DNA of 64,000 nt, from the NCBI RefSeq assembly GCF_001952935.1, contig NZ_CP018319.1, forward strand, positions 1,291,501-1,355,500, in the 5' to 3' direction. Of the stretch, positions 56,222-64,000 are shown one piece after another. Made by a program: the position numbers and the translations under genes. The stretch is from Pseudomonas frederiksbergensis. GTDB taxonomy: Bacteria > Pseudomonadota > Gammaproteobacteria > Pseudomonadales > Pseudomonadaceae. The stretch's first letter is position 1. Each line of letters starts with the position of its first letter. A model generated the notes under the pieces. That model ran no database searches and was not told the origin of the DNA. It was given only the letters and a program-made list of their open reading frames with translations.

Positions 56222-58651
56222 TCAGAACTCCAACGTGCTCGACAAGGAGATCTGCCGCGAATCCCCCATCGACACAAAGAACCGGCTCGCCGCCGAGGTG
56301 TAGTAGGTGCGGTCAAACAGGTTCTTCACGTTGAGCTGGAACTTGACCTTCTGCCCCTCGACTTTGGTGTCGTAGGTTGCGAACGCATCGGCCACGGTGT
56401 AACTCGGCAGATCAAAATCGTTCACCGCGTTACCCGCTCGCTCACCGACATACCGCGCCCCCGCACCGACCCGCAGCTGATCGCCACCGACGATAGTGCC
56501 AAAGTCATAAACCGCTGACAGCGAACCACTATTCTTCGCTACGTTTTGCAGCTTTTTGCCTTTGTAGATCGGGTCTTCCGTGACTTCGGCATCGGTGTAG
56601 GCATAGCTGCCGATCATGCTCCAGCGATCACTCAACTGACCGCTCAAGTCCACTTCCAGACCACGTGAACGCACTTCACCGGCGGCGCTGTAGATCGTCA
56701 CCGGGCCTTCGGAATTAGCCACCAGCACGTTGCGTTTCTTGATGTCGAACAGCGCGACGTTACCGGTGACGCGGCCCGGCATGTCGAGCTTGGCGCCAAT
56801 TTCCCAGGACTTGGCTTCTTCCGGCGCGACGCTGCCGTCCAACACGGTGCTGCTGCCGCTCAACGGCGCAATGGTCGAGTTGGGTTTGAACGACTCGGTG
56901 TAGCTGCCATAGAACGACAGTTCATCGGTGTAGCGATACACCAGGCCGGCGCGAGGCACCCATTTCTGGCCGTTGCTGTCGGTGTTAGCCTTGAACGGTA
57001 CGCCTTTGCCAGCGTACTGGTCGTATTCCTGGAAGCGCGCGCCAGCGACGAAAATCCATTGATCGGTCAGGTGAATCGAGTCCTGCAAAAACACCGAATC
57101 GCTGCGCAGTTTGTCGGTCTGCGCGCTGTCGGCCGGGCTGACCGTGGTGCCGGCGACTTCGCGGCCGTAAACCGGGTTGAGGTAACTGAAGGTGCTCAGG
57201 CTTTTCTGACGGATCAGGTCTTCGCGGTAGATCTTGCGATATTCATCATCGACGCCGAACACCAGGTCATGTTTCATCCCCGCGAGCTGGACATTGCCTT
57301 CCAGGCTGGCGGTGGTGAAGCGGTCGGTGCTGATCGCGTTCTGAGTGCCGTCCATGCTGCGAGTCAGGGTGCCTTTCTTGGTGTCGATGGCAGTGATGCG
57401 CACCTGGCTGGCGTCGTAGGTTTCGCGGTTCCAGCTGTAGCCGAAGTGGGCTTTCCAGTTGTCGTTGAGCTCGTGATCGGCCTCGAAGTGATAGAGGTCC
57501 GAGCGGCCTTCCATGTTGTTGAAGGGCTCGTCGAGACGACGTTCGCGGGAGATGTCCAGCGGATGGTTGTCACGCGGGTCGATGATCGTGCCGCGGTCGA
57601 ACGGGGTCAGGAACTCGCGGTGTTCGTAGGCGAACAGCAGTTTGGTGCTTTCGGCGAACCAGGCCAGTGACGGTGCGACCAATGTCTCGCGGTGAGTGCC
57701 GAAATTGCGCCAGTAATCTTCGTCTTCGTGGTCCAGGACCATGCGATAGGCCAGCCCGGAATCACCCAACGCGCCGGTGCTGTCGAGGCCGCCACCGCTG
57801 CCGTTTTTGCCGTCGCCATAGGTCGAGCCACGCAGGGTCAACGCGTTGTACTGCTCAAGTTCGGGCTTTTTGCTGACCATGTTGACCACGCCGCCCGGGT
57901 CCTGGATGCCGTAAAGAAGCGAGGCCGGGCCCTTCAGCACTTCGACCCGGTCCACGGTCGCATTCATGCCACGGCCCTGCACGATCGGCATGCCGTCGCG
58001 CATGATCGAGCCGTTGCGGTTGTCGCCGAAGCCACGAGTCATCACCGAGTCCTGAGTGCTCGCCAGCGTGTTGCCTTGAGTAATGCCGCTGACGTTGGCC
58101 AGCGCGTCATCCAGATTGCGCGGCGCCTGATCGCGAATGACCTGCGCCGGAACCACGTTGACGGTCTGGGGGATTTCCTGGAGCAAGGCCGAGGAGCGCA
58201 TCACCGAACTGGTGGGCGGCGGCTGATAGCTCATGGACTGATCGGCCACTGAGGTGATGGTGGTCGCTCCCAGGTTCAAGGCGCCATCGGTGGGCAACGG
58301 CTCCAGCGCCAAGGTGTGGCCGTCGGTGCGACGGAAGGTGAACCCCGAACCACTGAGCAATCGCTGCATCGCCTGCTCGGTACTCATCTGCCCGCTGAGC
58401 GCTGGAGCGTTGATGCCGTACGGCGCCTCATCGGTGTAGACCACGCTGATGCCGGTGATCCGGCTGAAGTCGCTCAAGGCCTGGGGCAACGGTTTGGCAG
58501 CCATTGCAAAGCTGAACGGCGCACTCTGTCGGGTACTGCCGGCCTCAGCCGCCACCGCCACACTCAACGGCAGCAACGCCAACGCCGAAAAGCTCAAGGC
58601 ACACGTACCCAACCATTGTTTGACCGAACCCGATTTTGCCCTGGACTTCAT
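56222..58651 (-). CDS. TonB-dependent siderophore receptor with signalling domain
   Basis: 809 residues. Signal peptide (about 1-34), STN signalling domain (about 45-100, PQALSDFSRITGISVVYTDE), plug (about 140-250, including ALANVSGITQGN and DGMPIVQG), then a beta-barrel ending LSSTLEF with terminal Phe. The STN domain means it can report ligand binding to the FecR-like protein encoded upstream. Ligand unknown, probably a ferric siderophore. Own 218-bp leader containing a REPIN. Confidence 0.93.
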   Translation of the reverse strand: MKSRAKSGSVKQWLGTCALSFSALALLPLSVAVAAEAGSTRQSAPFSFAMAAKPLPQALSDFSRITGISVVYTDEAPYGINAPALSGQMSTEQAMQRLLSGSGFTFRRTDGHTLALEPLPTDGALNLGATTITSVADQSMSYQPPPTSSVMRSSALLQEIPQTVNVVPAQVIRDQAPRNLDDALANVSGITQGNTLASTQDSVMTRGFGDNRNGSIMRDGMPIVQGRGMNATVDRVEVLKGPASLLYGIQDPGGVVNMVSKKPELEQYNALTLRGSTYGDGKNGSGGGLDSTGALGDSGLAYRMVLDHEDEDYWRNFGTHRETLVAPSLAWFAESTKLLFAYEHREFLTPFDRGTIIDPRDNHPLDISRERRLDEPFNNMEGRSDLYHFEADHELNDNWKAHFGYSWNRETYDASQVRITAIDTKKGTLTRSMDGTQNAISTDRFTTASLEGNVQLAGMKHDLVFGVDDEYRKIYREDLIRQKSLSTFSYLNPVYGREVAGTTVSPADSAQTDKLRSDSVFLQDSIHLTDQWIFVAGARFQEYDQYAGKGVPFKANTDSNGQKWVPRAGLVYRYTDELSFYGSYTESFKPNSTIAPLSGSSTVLDGSVAPEEAKSWEIGAKLDMPGRVTGNVALFDIKKRNVLVANSEGPVTIYSAAGEVRSRGLEVDLSGQLSDRWSMIGSYAYTDAEVTEDPIYKGKKLQNVAKNSGSLSAVYDFGTIVGGDQLRVGAGARYVGERAGNAVNDFDLPSYTVADAFATYDTKVEGQKVKFQLNVKNLFDRTYYTSAASRFFVSMGDSRQISLSSTLEF

Positions 58652-58787
58652 TGCTCATGACCTGTGTAGAACCTACGGAATGCGAATGACTCGCAGTTTC
58701 AGTCACTACACGGATGGCGTCGGGGTTTACCTCACCAGAAAGTTGAAAATAATTTTTTACCTTGGGAGATGTGGTGCCTGATCTGCC

Positions 58788-58861
58788 GCCTTCGCGAGCA
58801 AGCCCGCTCCCACATTTTGGAATGCGTTCCCCTGTGGGAGCGGGCTTGCTCGCGAAGAGGC
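58788..58861. repeat. REPIN, family B
   Basis: CTTCGCGAGCAAGCCCGCTCCCACA and TGTGGGAGCGGGCTTGCTCGCGAAG are exact inverted arms around about 24 bp; between the fecR-like gene and the receptor gene. Confidence 0.9.
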
Positions 58862-58869
58862 CAGCAGCC

Positions 58870-59859
58870 TCAACGCAAAATAATCAGATGCCCCAAAACC
58901 TTGTGCTGCTCAAACCCCAACACCCCTTGCAACGAACTCAACACCGCTTGCGGATCCTTGCTCGGAAAGCTGCCACTGACCCGCCGCGCCGCGAGTTCAT
59001 CGTTGAGCAGCACAATCCGTCCCGGGTAATAACGCCCAAGGTCTTGCACCACCTCAGCGAGTGTCGCCTTGTAGTAATTGAGCCATCCCTGACGCCACGC
59101 CAATTGCGCTTCGCTGTCGACCGCATGGAGTTTTTCCGCCGAACCCTCGCCATAGGCCACTTGCTGGCCAGCGCTGAGAATTTGTTGCTCGGCGTGCCTG
59201 TCCGCCGTCACGCCCACCCGCCCGGACAACACCGTGACCTGCGCACCGTGCGGTTGCAGACGCACTTCGAACTGAGTCCCCAGCACCCGCGCCTGGCCTT
59301 TTTCAGCGTCCACCACAAACGGCTCGCCGGTATGGGTCACGCTGAAAAATCCGGCGCCGCGCCGCAGTTCAATCCGCCGCTCGCCACGACTGAAATCCAC
59401 CGCAATCGCGCTGTCGGCATCAAGCGTGACGTGTGACTGATCCGCCAGCGTGACGGTGCGAATCTCCCCCGGCGCCGACACATAGTCCGCGCCCAGATCA
59501 TCGACCCAGCGCGACGGTTGCCAGCCAGCACCGACGCCGATCATCAACACCATGCACGCCGCCATCGCCAACGCCCCGGACCAACGCCGAACGCGGGTAC
59601 GGCGCGAGCGATTCATCGTGTTGAGGTAACCCTGCAAGGCAAACGCCTCTTCGTCGGCCAACGTTCGGGCCGGAGTTTCGGTCAACTCCCACACTACTTG
59701 CGCCTGGGCGTAAGCCTCGGCATGGGCAGGGTCGGCCTGTAGCCAATGGCTGAAGATGGCCTGATCGCCGCTGCTGGGCTGGTCATGCAACAGACTCAGC
59801 CAGGCGAAGGCTGCCTGTTCTTGAGCAGGCGTCGGGATGACGCGTTCGGTGCTGTTCAC
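58870..59859 (-). CDS. FecR-family anti-sigma/sigma-regulator
   Basis: 329 residues from a GTG that overlaps the sigma-factor stop (GTGA) with AGGGAAAG upstream. N-terminal DUF4880-like cytoplasmic part (about 10-70), one helix (about 92-110), then the periplasmic FecR domain (SAPGEIRTVTLADQSHVTLDADS) and a C-terminal STN-contact domain. It relays the receptor signal to the sigma factor. Confidence 0.92.
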   Translation of the reverse strand: MNSTERVIPTPAQEQAAFAWLSLLHDQPSSGDQAIFSHWLQADPAHAEAYAQAQVVWELTETPARTLADEEAFALQGYLNTMNRSRRTRVRRWSGALAMAACMVLMIGVGAGWQPSRWVDDLGADYVSAPGEIRTVTLADQSHVTLDADSAIAVDFSRGERRIELRRGAGFFSVTHTGEPFVVDAEKGQARVLGTQFEVRLQPHGAQVTVLSGRVGVTADRHAEQQILSAGQQVAYGEGSAEKLHAVDSEAQLAWRQGWLNYYKATLAEVVQDLGRYYPGRIVLLNDELAARRVSGSFPSKDPQAVLSSLQGVLGFEQHKVLGHLIILR

Positions 59860-60419
59860 AGTGCTTTCCCTGGCGTGCGCGGTTCGGGTTCCCGCAGGCT
59901 GGCCTTGCAAGCCTCGAGGGCGCGCATCATATGTTTTTCCACCGCGCTTTGGGACAACCCCATGGCCTTGGCGATTTCGGCGTATTTGCGCCCGTGGATA
60001 CGGTTGAGCAGAAAAATCTGTCGGGTGCGCTCAGGCAGCGCACGCAACGCCGCTTCGACGTGACGCAAATCGTTGCCCGCCTCCAGCGCCGCTTGCGGTT
60101 CGCTGCCGTGACTGTCGGGTTGATCCGGCATCCAGCCCTCGTTGACCCGCACCCGCGTGCCTTCGCTGCGCAAATGATCGATGGCGATGTTGCCGGCGCA
60201 GCGCAACAGGTAAGTGCTGAGCTCTTCGACCTGCACCAGCGGCCGACGCCAGAAACGCAGGAACAAATCCTGCACCAAATCCGCGGCGGTCGCCCGACAC
60301 CCGACACGACGGCTCACCAGCGCTTCCATTTGCGAACGCTGGGAAAGGAACACCTGCAGGAAATGCGCACGCGCACCGCGATGTTCGTCGTCATGGGATT
60401 CCGGGGGGCTGCTGATCAT
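59856..60419 (-). CDS. FecI-type ECF sigma factor
   Basis: 187 residues from the ATG at 60419. Region 2 (DLVQDLFLRFWRRP) and region 4 (LPERTRQIFLLNRIHGRKYAEIAKAMGLSQSAVEKHM) are clear. It should drive transcription of the receptor gene when the FecR-like partner is signalled. It follows the DUF3325 gene by 4 bp on the same strand, so it is probably iron-regulated with that group. Confidence 0.92.
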   Translation of the reverse strand: MISSPPESHDDEHRGARAHFLQVFLSQRSQMEALVSRRVGCRATAADLVQDLFLRFWRRPLVQVEELSTYLLRCAGNIAIDHLRSEGTRVRVNEGWMPDQPDSHGSEPQAALEAGNDLRHVEAALRALPERTRQIFLLNRIHGRKYAEIAKAMGLSQSAVEKHMMRALEACKASLREPEPRTPGKAL

Positions 60420-60423
60420 CAGG

Positions 60424-60750
60424 TCAGCCCTGCGCAAACACGGCGACGGGGCTGGCAAGCAGACTCAAACCGGCCAACGCCAGGGCCAGGCGCGGGCGAT
60501 ACGGCATCAACAACACCAGCAGCAAAGCGCTGAGCATCAACACCGCAAACCACTCCACCAATCCAAGTCCCCAGCCCGTCGACGACACTGCGGCCCACAG
60601 CGATAACGCCAGCAACAGCCAGCCACTGAGTTTCATCCCTTGTCGGCGACGGGCCGAGGGCTTGCGCCCCAGCAGTTCGGCGTGATGCCGATCCATCGAT
60701 AAACAGAGCGCGGTGAAACCGCCGTAGCACAGCAACAAGGCCAGGAACAT
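60424..60750 (-). CDS. DUF3325 membrane protein
   Basis: 108 residues, three to four helices and a basic loop (HHAELLGRKPSARRRQGMK, about 22-40). Found with PepSY and TonB-receptor genes in many Pseudomonas iron cassettes; function unknown. It directly abuts the PepSY gene. Confidence 0.82.
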   Translation of the reverse strand: MFLALLLCYGGFTALCLSMDRHHAELLGRKPSARRRQGMKLSGWLLLALSLWAAVSSTGWGLGLVEWFAVLMLSALLLVLLMPYRPRLALALAGLSLLASPVAVFAQG

Positions 60751-62331
60751 TCAGTGCGCCTCTTGCGCAAGCGCTATCGATTTCGCCCGCGGCCGGGTGA
60801 CGATTCCAGCCTGCCCCGCGCGCTGTTTTTTCCACGCAGCCCACGCGAAAAACAGACCGCTGCCCAGGCACGTCAGATCGAAACCGGCCATGGCCCAATC
60901 ACCCTGCATCAGGGTGACGCCCAAGTGATAAGGCGTGGTCAGCGCGTTCAGCAGCGGCAGCGCACAGAACAGCAACGCCGTCAGCGCCAACTGTTCGACC
61001 CACGCGGCGCGACCACGGCGGACCATGGCGTGCAACACACTCAAGCCCCAGACGATGAAGAAGCTGTTCACTTCCCAATCCGCCCGCCCGGCCATTGCGA
61101 CCGGCAACAATCGATTGGCCCAGAAGAACGCCGCCACCGCGACCATCAACCCCGACATGCTGGCGATGTTCAGCACTTCCACCAACCGCAACTCAAACGG
61201 CATCACACCGCTCTTCGCATGTTTGAGCTGACGCTTGCCGAGCCAGATCACCAGCCCGGTACCGATCATTGCGGTGCCCGCCAACCCACAGATGAAGTAC
61301 AGCCAGCGCAACACCGGACCGGCAAAATGGCCCATGTGCAAGCCGTAGAAACTGCCGGCAATCGCCATGGGCAATGCTTGCTTCGGCGTTGCGCCGAGCA
61401 ACTGCCCGGTCATCCCATTGAATGTCAACGCGCTGCCAAAGTCGTGGACCACTCGGTCGGCGCCGTCCCGCGCAAGAATGACCGAGGCATTCGCATCGCC
61501 CGGATTGTTCACCGTCAGCCGCCCGGTTCGCCCGCCCCCCCACTGCTCGCTGGCCTGTTCCAGCAGCGGGGCCAACGGCGCCAACTGACCCGGTTTGCCT
61601 GCCATTTCAGGCGGATTGGACGCTGGAAGCACCTCATCGTAAAACGCCTCGACACCACCTTCGTACGAGGCAAGGATGCTCGCCGGCATCACCATCACCA
61701 TGAAAATCACCAGGCTGCTGTAGGTGATCATCAGATGAAACGGCAACACCAGAACGCCCACCGCGTTGTGCCCGTCGAGCCAGGAGCGCTGGCCTTTGCG
61801 CGGGCGGAAGGTGAAGAAGTCCTTGAAGATTTTCTTGTGGATGATGATCCCGCTGATCAGCGCGACGAACATCACCATCGCTGCGATCGTCGACAGCCAG
61901 CGCCCCCACGGATAGGGCATCTGCAGCTGAAAGTGGAAGCGGTAAAAGAACTCGCCACCGCGGGTGTCCCGGCCCTGCACTTCTGCGCCGGTTTGCGGAT
62001 CGAGGAGTTTTTCGGTGAATTGACCGCGCGTGCCGGGCTTGGCCGCTGCTTGCTGCCAGCGCACCGACAGCCCGGGTTCGCGAGCATCCGGCAATTCGAT
62101 GAGCCATCGCGAGGCACCCGCTGCGTGCTGCTCGAGGTACTGCTGGGCCAGGGTCAGACTGGCTTCGGAGGACAGCGAGCGGGCGGGAATTTCCGGCTGC
62201 ATCCAGTGGCTGATCTCATCCTTGAAATAGGCGAGCGTGCCGGTAAGGAAAATCGCGAACAACAGCCAGCCGAAGATCAACCCGGCCCAGGTGTGCAGCC
62301 AGGCCATGGCCTGTCGAAAGCCCTCTTTCAT
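60751..62331 (-). CDS. PepSY-associated membrane protein of an iron-uptake cassette
   Basis: 526 residues from the ATG at 62331, which overlaps the DUF3649 stop (ATGA). Four helices (about 12-32, 145-165, 195-215 and 345-365) plus more near the C-terminus, with large periplasmic loops holding PepSY domains (about 40-140 and 230-330). His residues in the helices suggest haem binding, and related proteins are proposed to reduce ferric siderophores at the inner membrane. The longer frame to 62691 is antisense-like and not used. Confidence 0.85.
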   Translation of the reverse strand: MKEGFRQAMAWLHTWAGLIFGWLLFAIFLTGTLAYFKDEISHWMQPEIPARSLSSEASLTLAQQYLEQHAAGASRWLIELPDAREPGLSVRWQQAAAKPGTRGQFTEKLLDPQTGAEVQGRDTRGGEFFYRFHFQLQMPYPWGRWLSTIAAMVMFVALISGIIIHKKIFKDFFTFRPRKGQRSWLDGHNAVGVLVLPFHLMITYSSLVIFMVMVMPASILASYEGGVEAFYDEVLPASNPPEMAGKPGQLAPLAPLLEQASEQWGGGRTGRLTVNNPGDANASVILARDGADRVVHDFGSALTFNGMTGQLLGATPKQALPMAIAGSFYGLHMGHFAGPVLRWLYFICGLAGTAMIGTGLVIWLGKRQLKHAKSGVMPFELRLVEVLNIASMSGLMVAVAAFFWANRLLPVAMAGRADWEVNSFFIVWGLSVLHAMVRRGRAAWVEQLALTALLFCALPLLNALTTPYHLGVTLMQGDWAMAGFDLTCLGSGLFFAWAAWKKQRAGQAGIVTRPRAKSIALAQEAH

Positions 62332-62633
62332 GAGCGGCCCATCCAGAACGCCAGCCCCGACACCGCCGCCAAAACCACGCTCGGCACGATCAATCCGAAC
62401 CAGGCTTGCCACGCACTGCGGCAGGCAAAGCACCAGAGTACAGCGACCAGATAGACTAGAAACGAGGTCATCATCCCGGTGACCACCGCTTCGCCGCGAG
62501 CCAAGGGCAGCCACATTGTCAGGCTGACACTGGCCAATGCCGCGACGAGGTAACCCCCCAGCACGGCCGCCAATACTCGGGAAGTAACGGCCAGTCGGTA
62601 GGAAACGGGGAGCGCAGTGATTTTGCCTTTCAT
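62328..62633 (-). CDS. DUF3649 membrane protein
   Basis: 101 residues and three helices. AAGGTCG precedes the ATG at 62633; the extension to 62672 is unlikely. First gene of the DUF3649-PepSY-DUF3325-sigma-FecR set, about 60 bp after a Fur-like box. Role unknown. Confidence 0.83.
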   Translation of the reverse strand: MKGKITALPVSYRLAVTSRVLAAVLGGYLVAALASVSLTMWLPLARGEAVVTGMMTSFLVYLVAVLWCFACRSAWQAWFGLIVPSVVLAAVSGLAFWMGRS

Positions 62634-62692
62634 GTTTCGACCTTGAAACGGGTGAGACCCCGTAAATGTCACGGAGCCGACAAGGTCGCAAT

Positions 62693-62711
62693 ATTAATGA
62701 TAAATATTCTC
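62693..62711 (-). promoter_or_regulatory. Fur-box-like site
   Basis: The 19 bases match the Fur consensus at 14 positions, including nine consecutive bases (TAATGATAA). It lies 60 bp before the first gene of the iron cassette, so iron repression of the whole set is likely. Confidence 0.65.
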
Positions 62712-62773
62712 ATGTGCAAAAGAGATCCGACGGGATCGTTGTTACAGCAGTCAACGTTCAGTCAGCACGAACA

Positions 62774-62803
62774 AAAACGGGCCTGCATAAGCAGACCCGT
62801 TTG
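62774..62803 (-). terminator. Intrinsic terminator of the HPF/RaiA gene
   Basis: On the minus strand AAACGGGTCTGC pairs with GCAGGCCCGTTT (one mismatch), followed by T-rich sequence; 33 bases past the stop. Confidence 0.75.
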
Positions 62804-62835
62804 TCAGTGGTGGAAGGTAAAAACCTAATCAAATA

Positions 62836-63243
62836 TCAGCCGTTTTGCGCAGCCTGTTCGTTCTCGAGAAACTCGTCTTCCAGCAGCGCATCGGCTGCAA
62901 CTCTCTCGAACGGCACCACAGCGGCACGTGGTTTGCCCCGCAGTTTGCCGAACAGGTGCTCAAGCGCATGTTCAAGTTTTTCGGCCGCCCCGTCGATCGC
63001 CAGTTCCAGGGAGTCGGCTTTATGGGTTACAGAAATCGGTTGGTGGCCTTTTGGCCGCGCTTCCAGCTGACAGCGCATGTCATGGGGACCGGGCTTGTCG
63101 CCGTTCTCGTCCCGCAGATGAACCTCGACGCGTGTCAGGTCCTCCTCATAACGTTCGAGCGTGCTCTCAATGGTAGTACGTACCCACTCCTCCAGTCGGA
63201 TGCTGCTTTGAATATGGTTATCGCTGTTGACTTGGATTTGCAT
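62836..63243 (-). CDS. HPF/RaiA-family ribosome-associated protein
   Basis: 135 residues: one S30AE/HPF domain (about 1-105) starting MQIQVNSDNHIQSS, with the expected strand VEVHLRDENGDKPGPHDMRCQLEARPKG and the helix LELAIDGAAEKLEHAL, then a short acidic tail (EDEFLENEQ). It lacks the long C-terminal dimerisation domain, so it would act like short HPF or YfiA on stalled ribosomes. Single gene with its own terminator. Confidence 0.82.
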   Translation of the reverse strand: MQIQVNSDNHIQSSIRLEEWVRTTIESTLERYEEDLTRVEVHLRDENGDKPGPHDMRCQLEARPKGHQPISVTHKADSLELAIDGAAEKLEHALEHLFGKLRGKPRAAVVPFERVAADALLEDEFLENEQAAQNG

Positions 63244-63456
63244 AGTTCATCCCTTATTTCAGCTAGCTCGCGAGAGGCACATCGGCTGGCCCTTGGGCGT
63301 CATCACCGTGACCTCTTACTTACACAATCGGTCTGCGCGCAGAACAATTCAACCCCTAAAAAAAGATAAATTTTGATTCGCAAAAAAAGCCGGACAAGGA
63401 GCAAAAGCGCTGTTAAGGTCGGGAGTTGGGTCGCCTGACTCTTTTGTCACAATTGC

Positions 63457-64000
63457 TCACATCTGCCGCTCCGCCAGCGGATGCAAACTTCGAAATATCC
63501 CCGCCTCTTCCACCAGCCAGTCATGCACCGCGCGCACGCCCGGATGGCTCAGCGCCCCCGGCGCATAGAGCAGCACGTAACGCTTGTGATTGGGTACCGC
63601 CAGTCCGAACGGCACGATCAACGTCCCCCGCTCCAACTCATCATTGAGCAAGGTTCGCCGCGCAATCGCAACGCCCATCCCGGCAATCGCCGCTTCGATG
63701 GTCAGGTGATTGCGATTGAAGGTATGCCCGCGCCGCACATCCGCACCTTCGAAGCCGATAGCGTTGAGGTAAAACTCCCATTCCGCGTATTCGTAACTGC
63801 CGCGCCAGGCGGTAATGTCGTGCAGCAACGGGAAATGCACCAGATCCCCCGGGCCATGCAGCGGCGGCCGACCACGCAGCAGGCTTGGGGCACAGACCGG
63901 GAAGATCTGCTCGTCGAGCAAGGTTGTGGATAACAAACCGGGATAGCTGCCGTCATTCAGGTCGATGGCCAAATCGAAGTCGCCTTCGTGCAAGGGCACG
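63457..64000 (-). CDS. LysR-family regulator, C-terminal part
   Basis: Only about 181 residues of the effector-binding domain are inside the window; the start and the DNA-binding domain lie beyond the right edge. The segment FDLAIDLNDGSYPGL, the CAPSLL after the pocket and the IEAAIAGMGVAIARRTL helix are typical of GcvA-type LysR proteins. Target unknown. Confidence 0.8.
   Translation of the reverse strand, partial: VPLHEGDFDLAIDLNDGSYPGLLSTTLLDEQIFPVCAPSLLRGRPPLHGPGDLVHFPLLHDITAWRGSYEYAEWEFYLNAIGFEGADVRRGHTFNRNHLTIEAAIAGMGVAIARRTLLNDELERGTLIVPFGLAVPNHKRYVLLYAPGALSHPGVRAVHDWLVEEAGIFRSLHPLAERQM

Overview
The window looks like chromosomal DNA of a fluorescent Pseudomonas (P. fluorescens group). 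It is GC-rich, carries a complete 12-gene alginate operon in the order known from P. aeruginosa, and has a cyoABCDE quinol oxidase operon. Its intergenic gaps are studded with two families of short palindromic (REP/REPIN-type) repeats. No rRNA, tRNA, CRISPR array, insertion sequence or prophage was seen.

Layout. 1-10.7 kb is a housekeeping and stress region: the end of a PhoD-like phosphatase, a P-loop kinase-like protein, argD with a divergent LysR regulator, a PAS-GGDEF diguanylate cyclase with an overlapping GNAT acetyltransferase, exported methionine sulfoxide reductases MsrA and MsrB, an OmpR/histidine-kinase pair, two unknown proteins and a RidA-family protein. 11-16 kb (minus strand) holds cyoABCDE behind an 815-bp gene-free leader. 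16.6-22.8 kb (minus) holds dsbB, an amino-acid ABC binding protein, moaCDE, a PIN-PhoH ATPase and a NodB-like polysaccharide deacetylase. yaaA and an 805-bp, motif-rich leader precede the alginate operon.

24.5-41.2 kb (plus) is algD-alg8-alg44-algK-algE-algG-algX-algL-algI-algJ-algF-algA. AlgA and AlgD help supply GDP-mannuronate. Alg8 and Alg44 (c-di-GMP-binding PilZ) polymerise it. AlgK, AlgE, AlgG, AlgX and AlgL handle passage through the periplasm, epimerisation, trimming and export. AlgI, AlgJ and AlgF, with AlgX, acetylate it. Three REPINs sit inside this operon, in gaps that split it into algD / alg8-to-algL / algI-to-algF / algA.

41.2-64 kb is more accessory. It starts with an RHS/TccC-like protein whose C-terminal tail carries a Ser-Gly-Cys...His arrangement resembling CNF-type deamidases; this is the most interesting item in the window. 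Next come a small membrane protein, a short-chain dehydrogenase and a DUF4440-like gene broken by an in-frame amber codon. An AaeXAB-like efflux system with its own NodT-type outer-membrane channel lies divergent to a LysR regulator. Then follow a GhrB-like 2-hydroxyacid dehydrogenase, an AT-rich DUF2165-like gene, an EamA transporter divergent to an AraC regulator, a FecI/FecR/TonB-receptor iron cassette with PepSY, DUF3325 and DUF3649 membrane genes behind a Fur-like box, a short HPF/RaiA protein, and the end of a LysR gene cut by the window edge.
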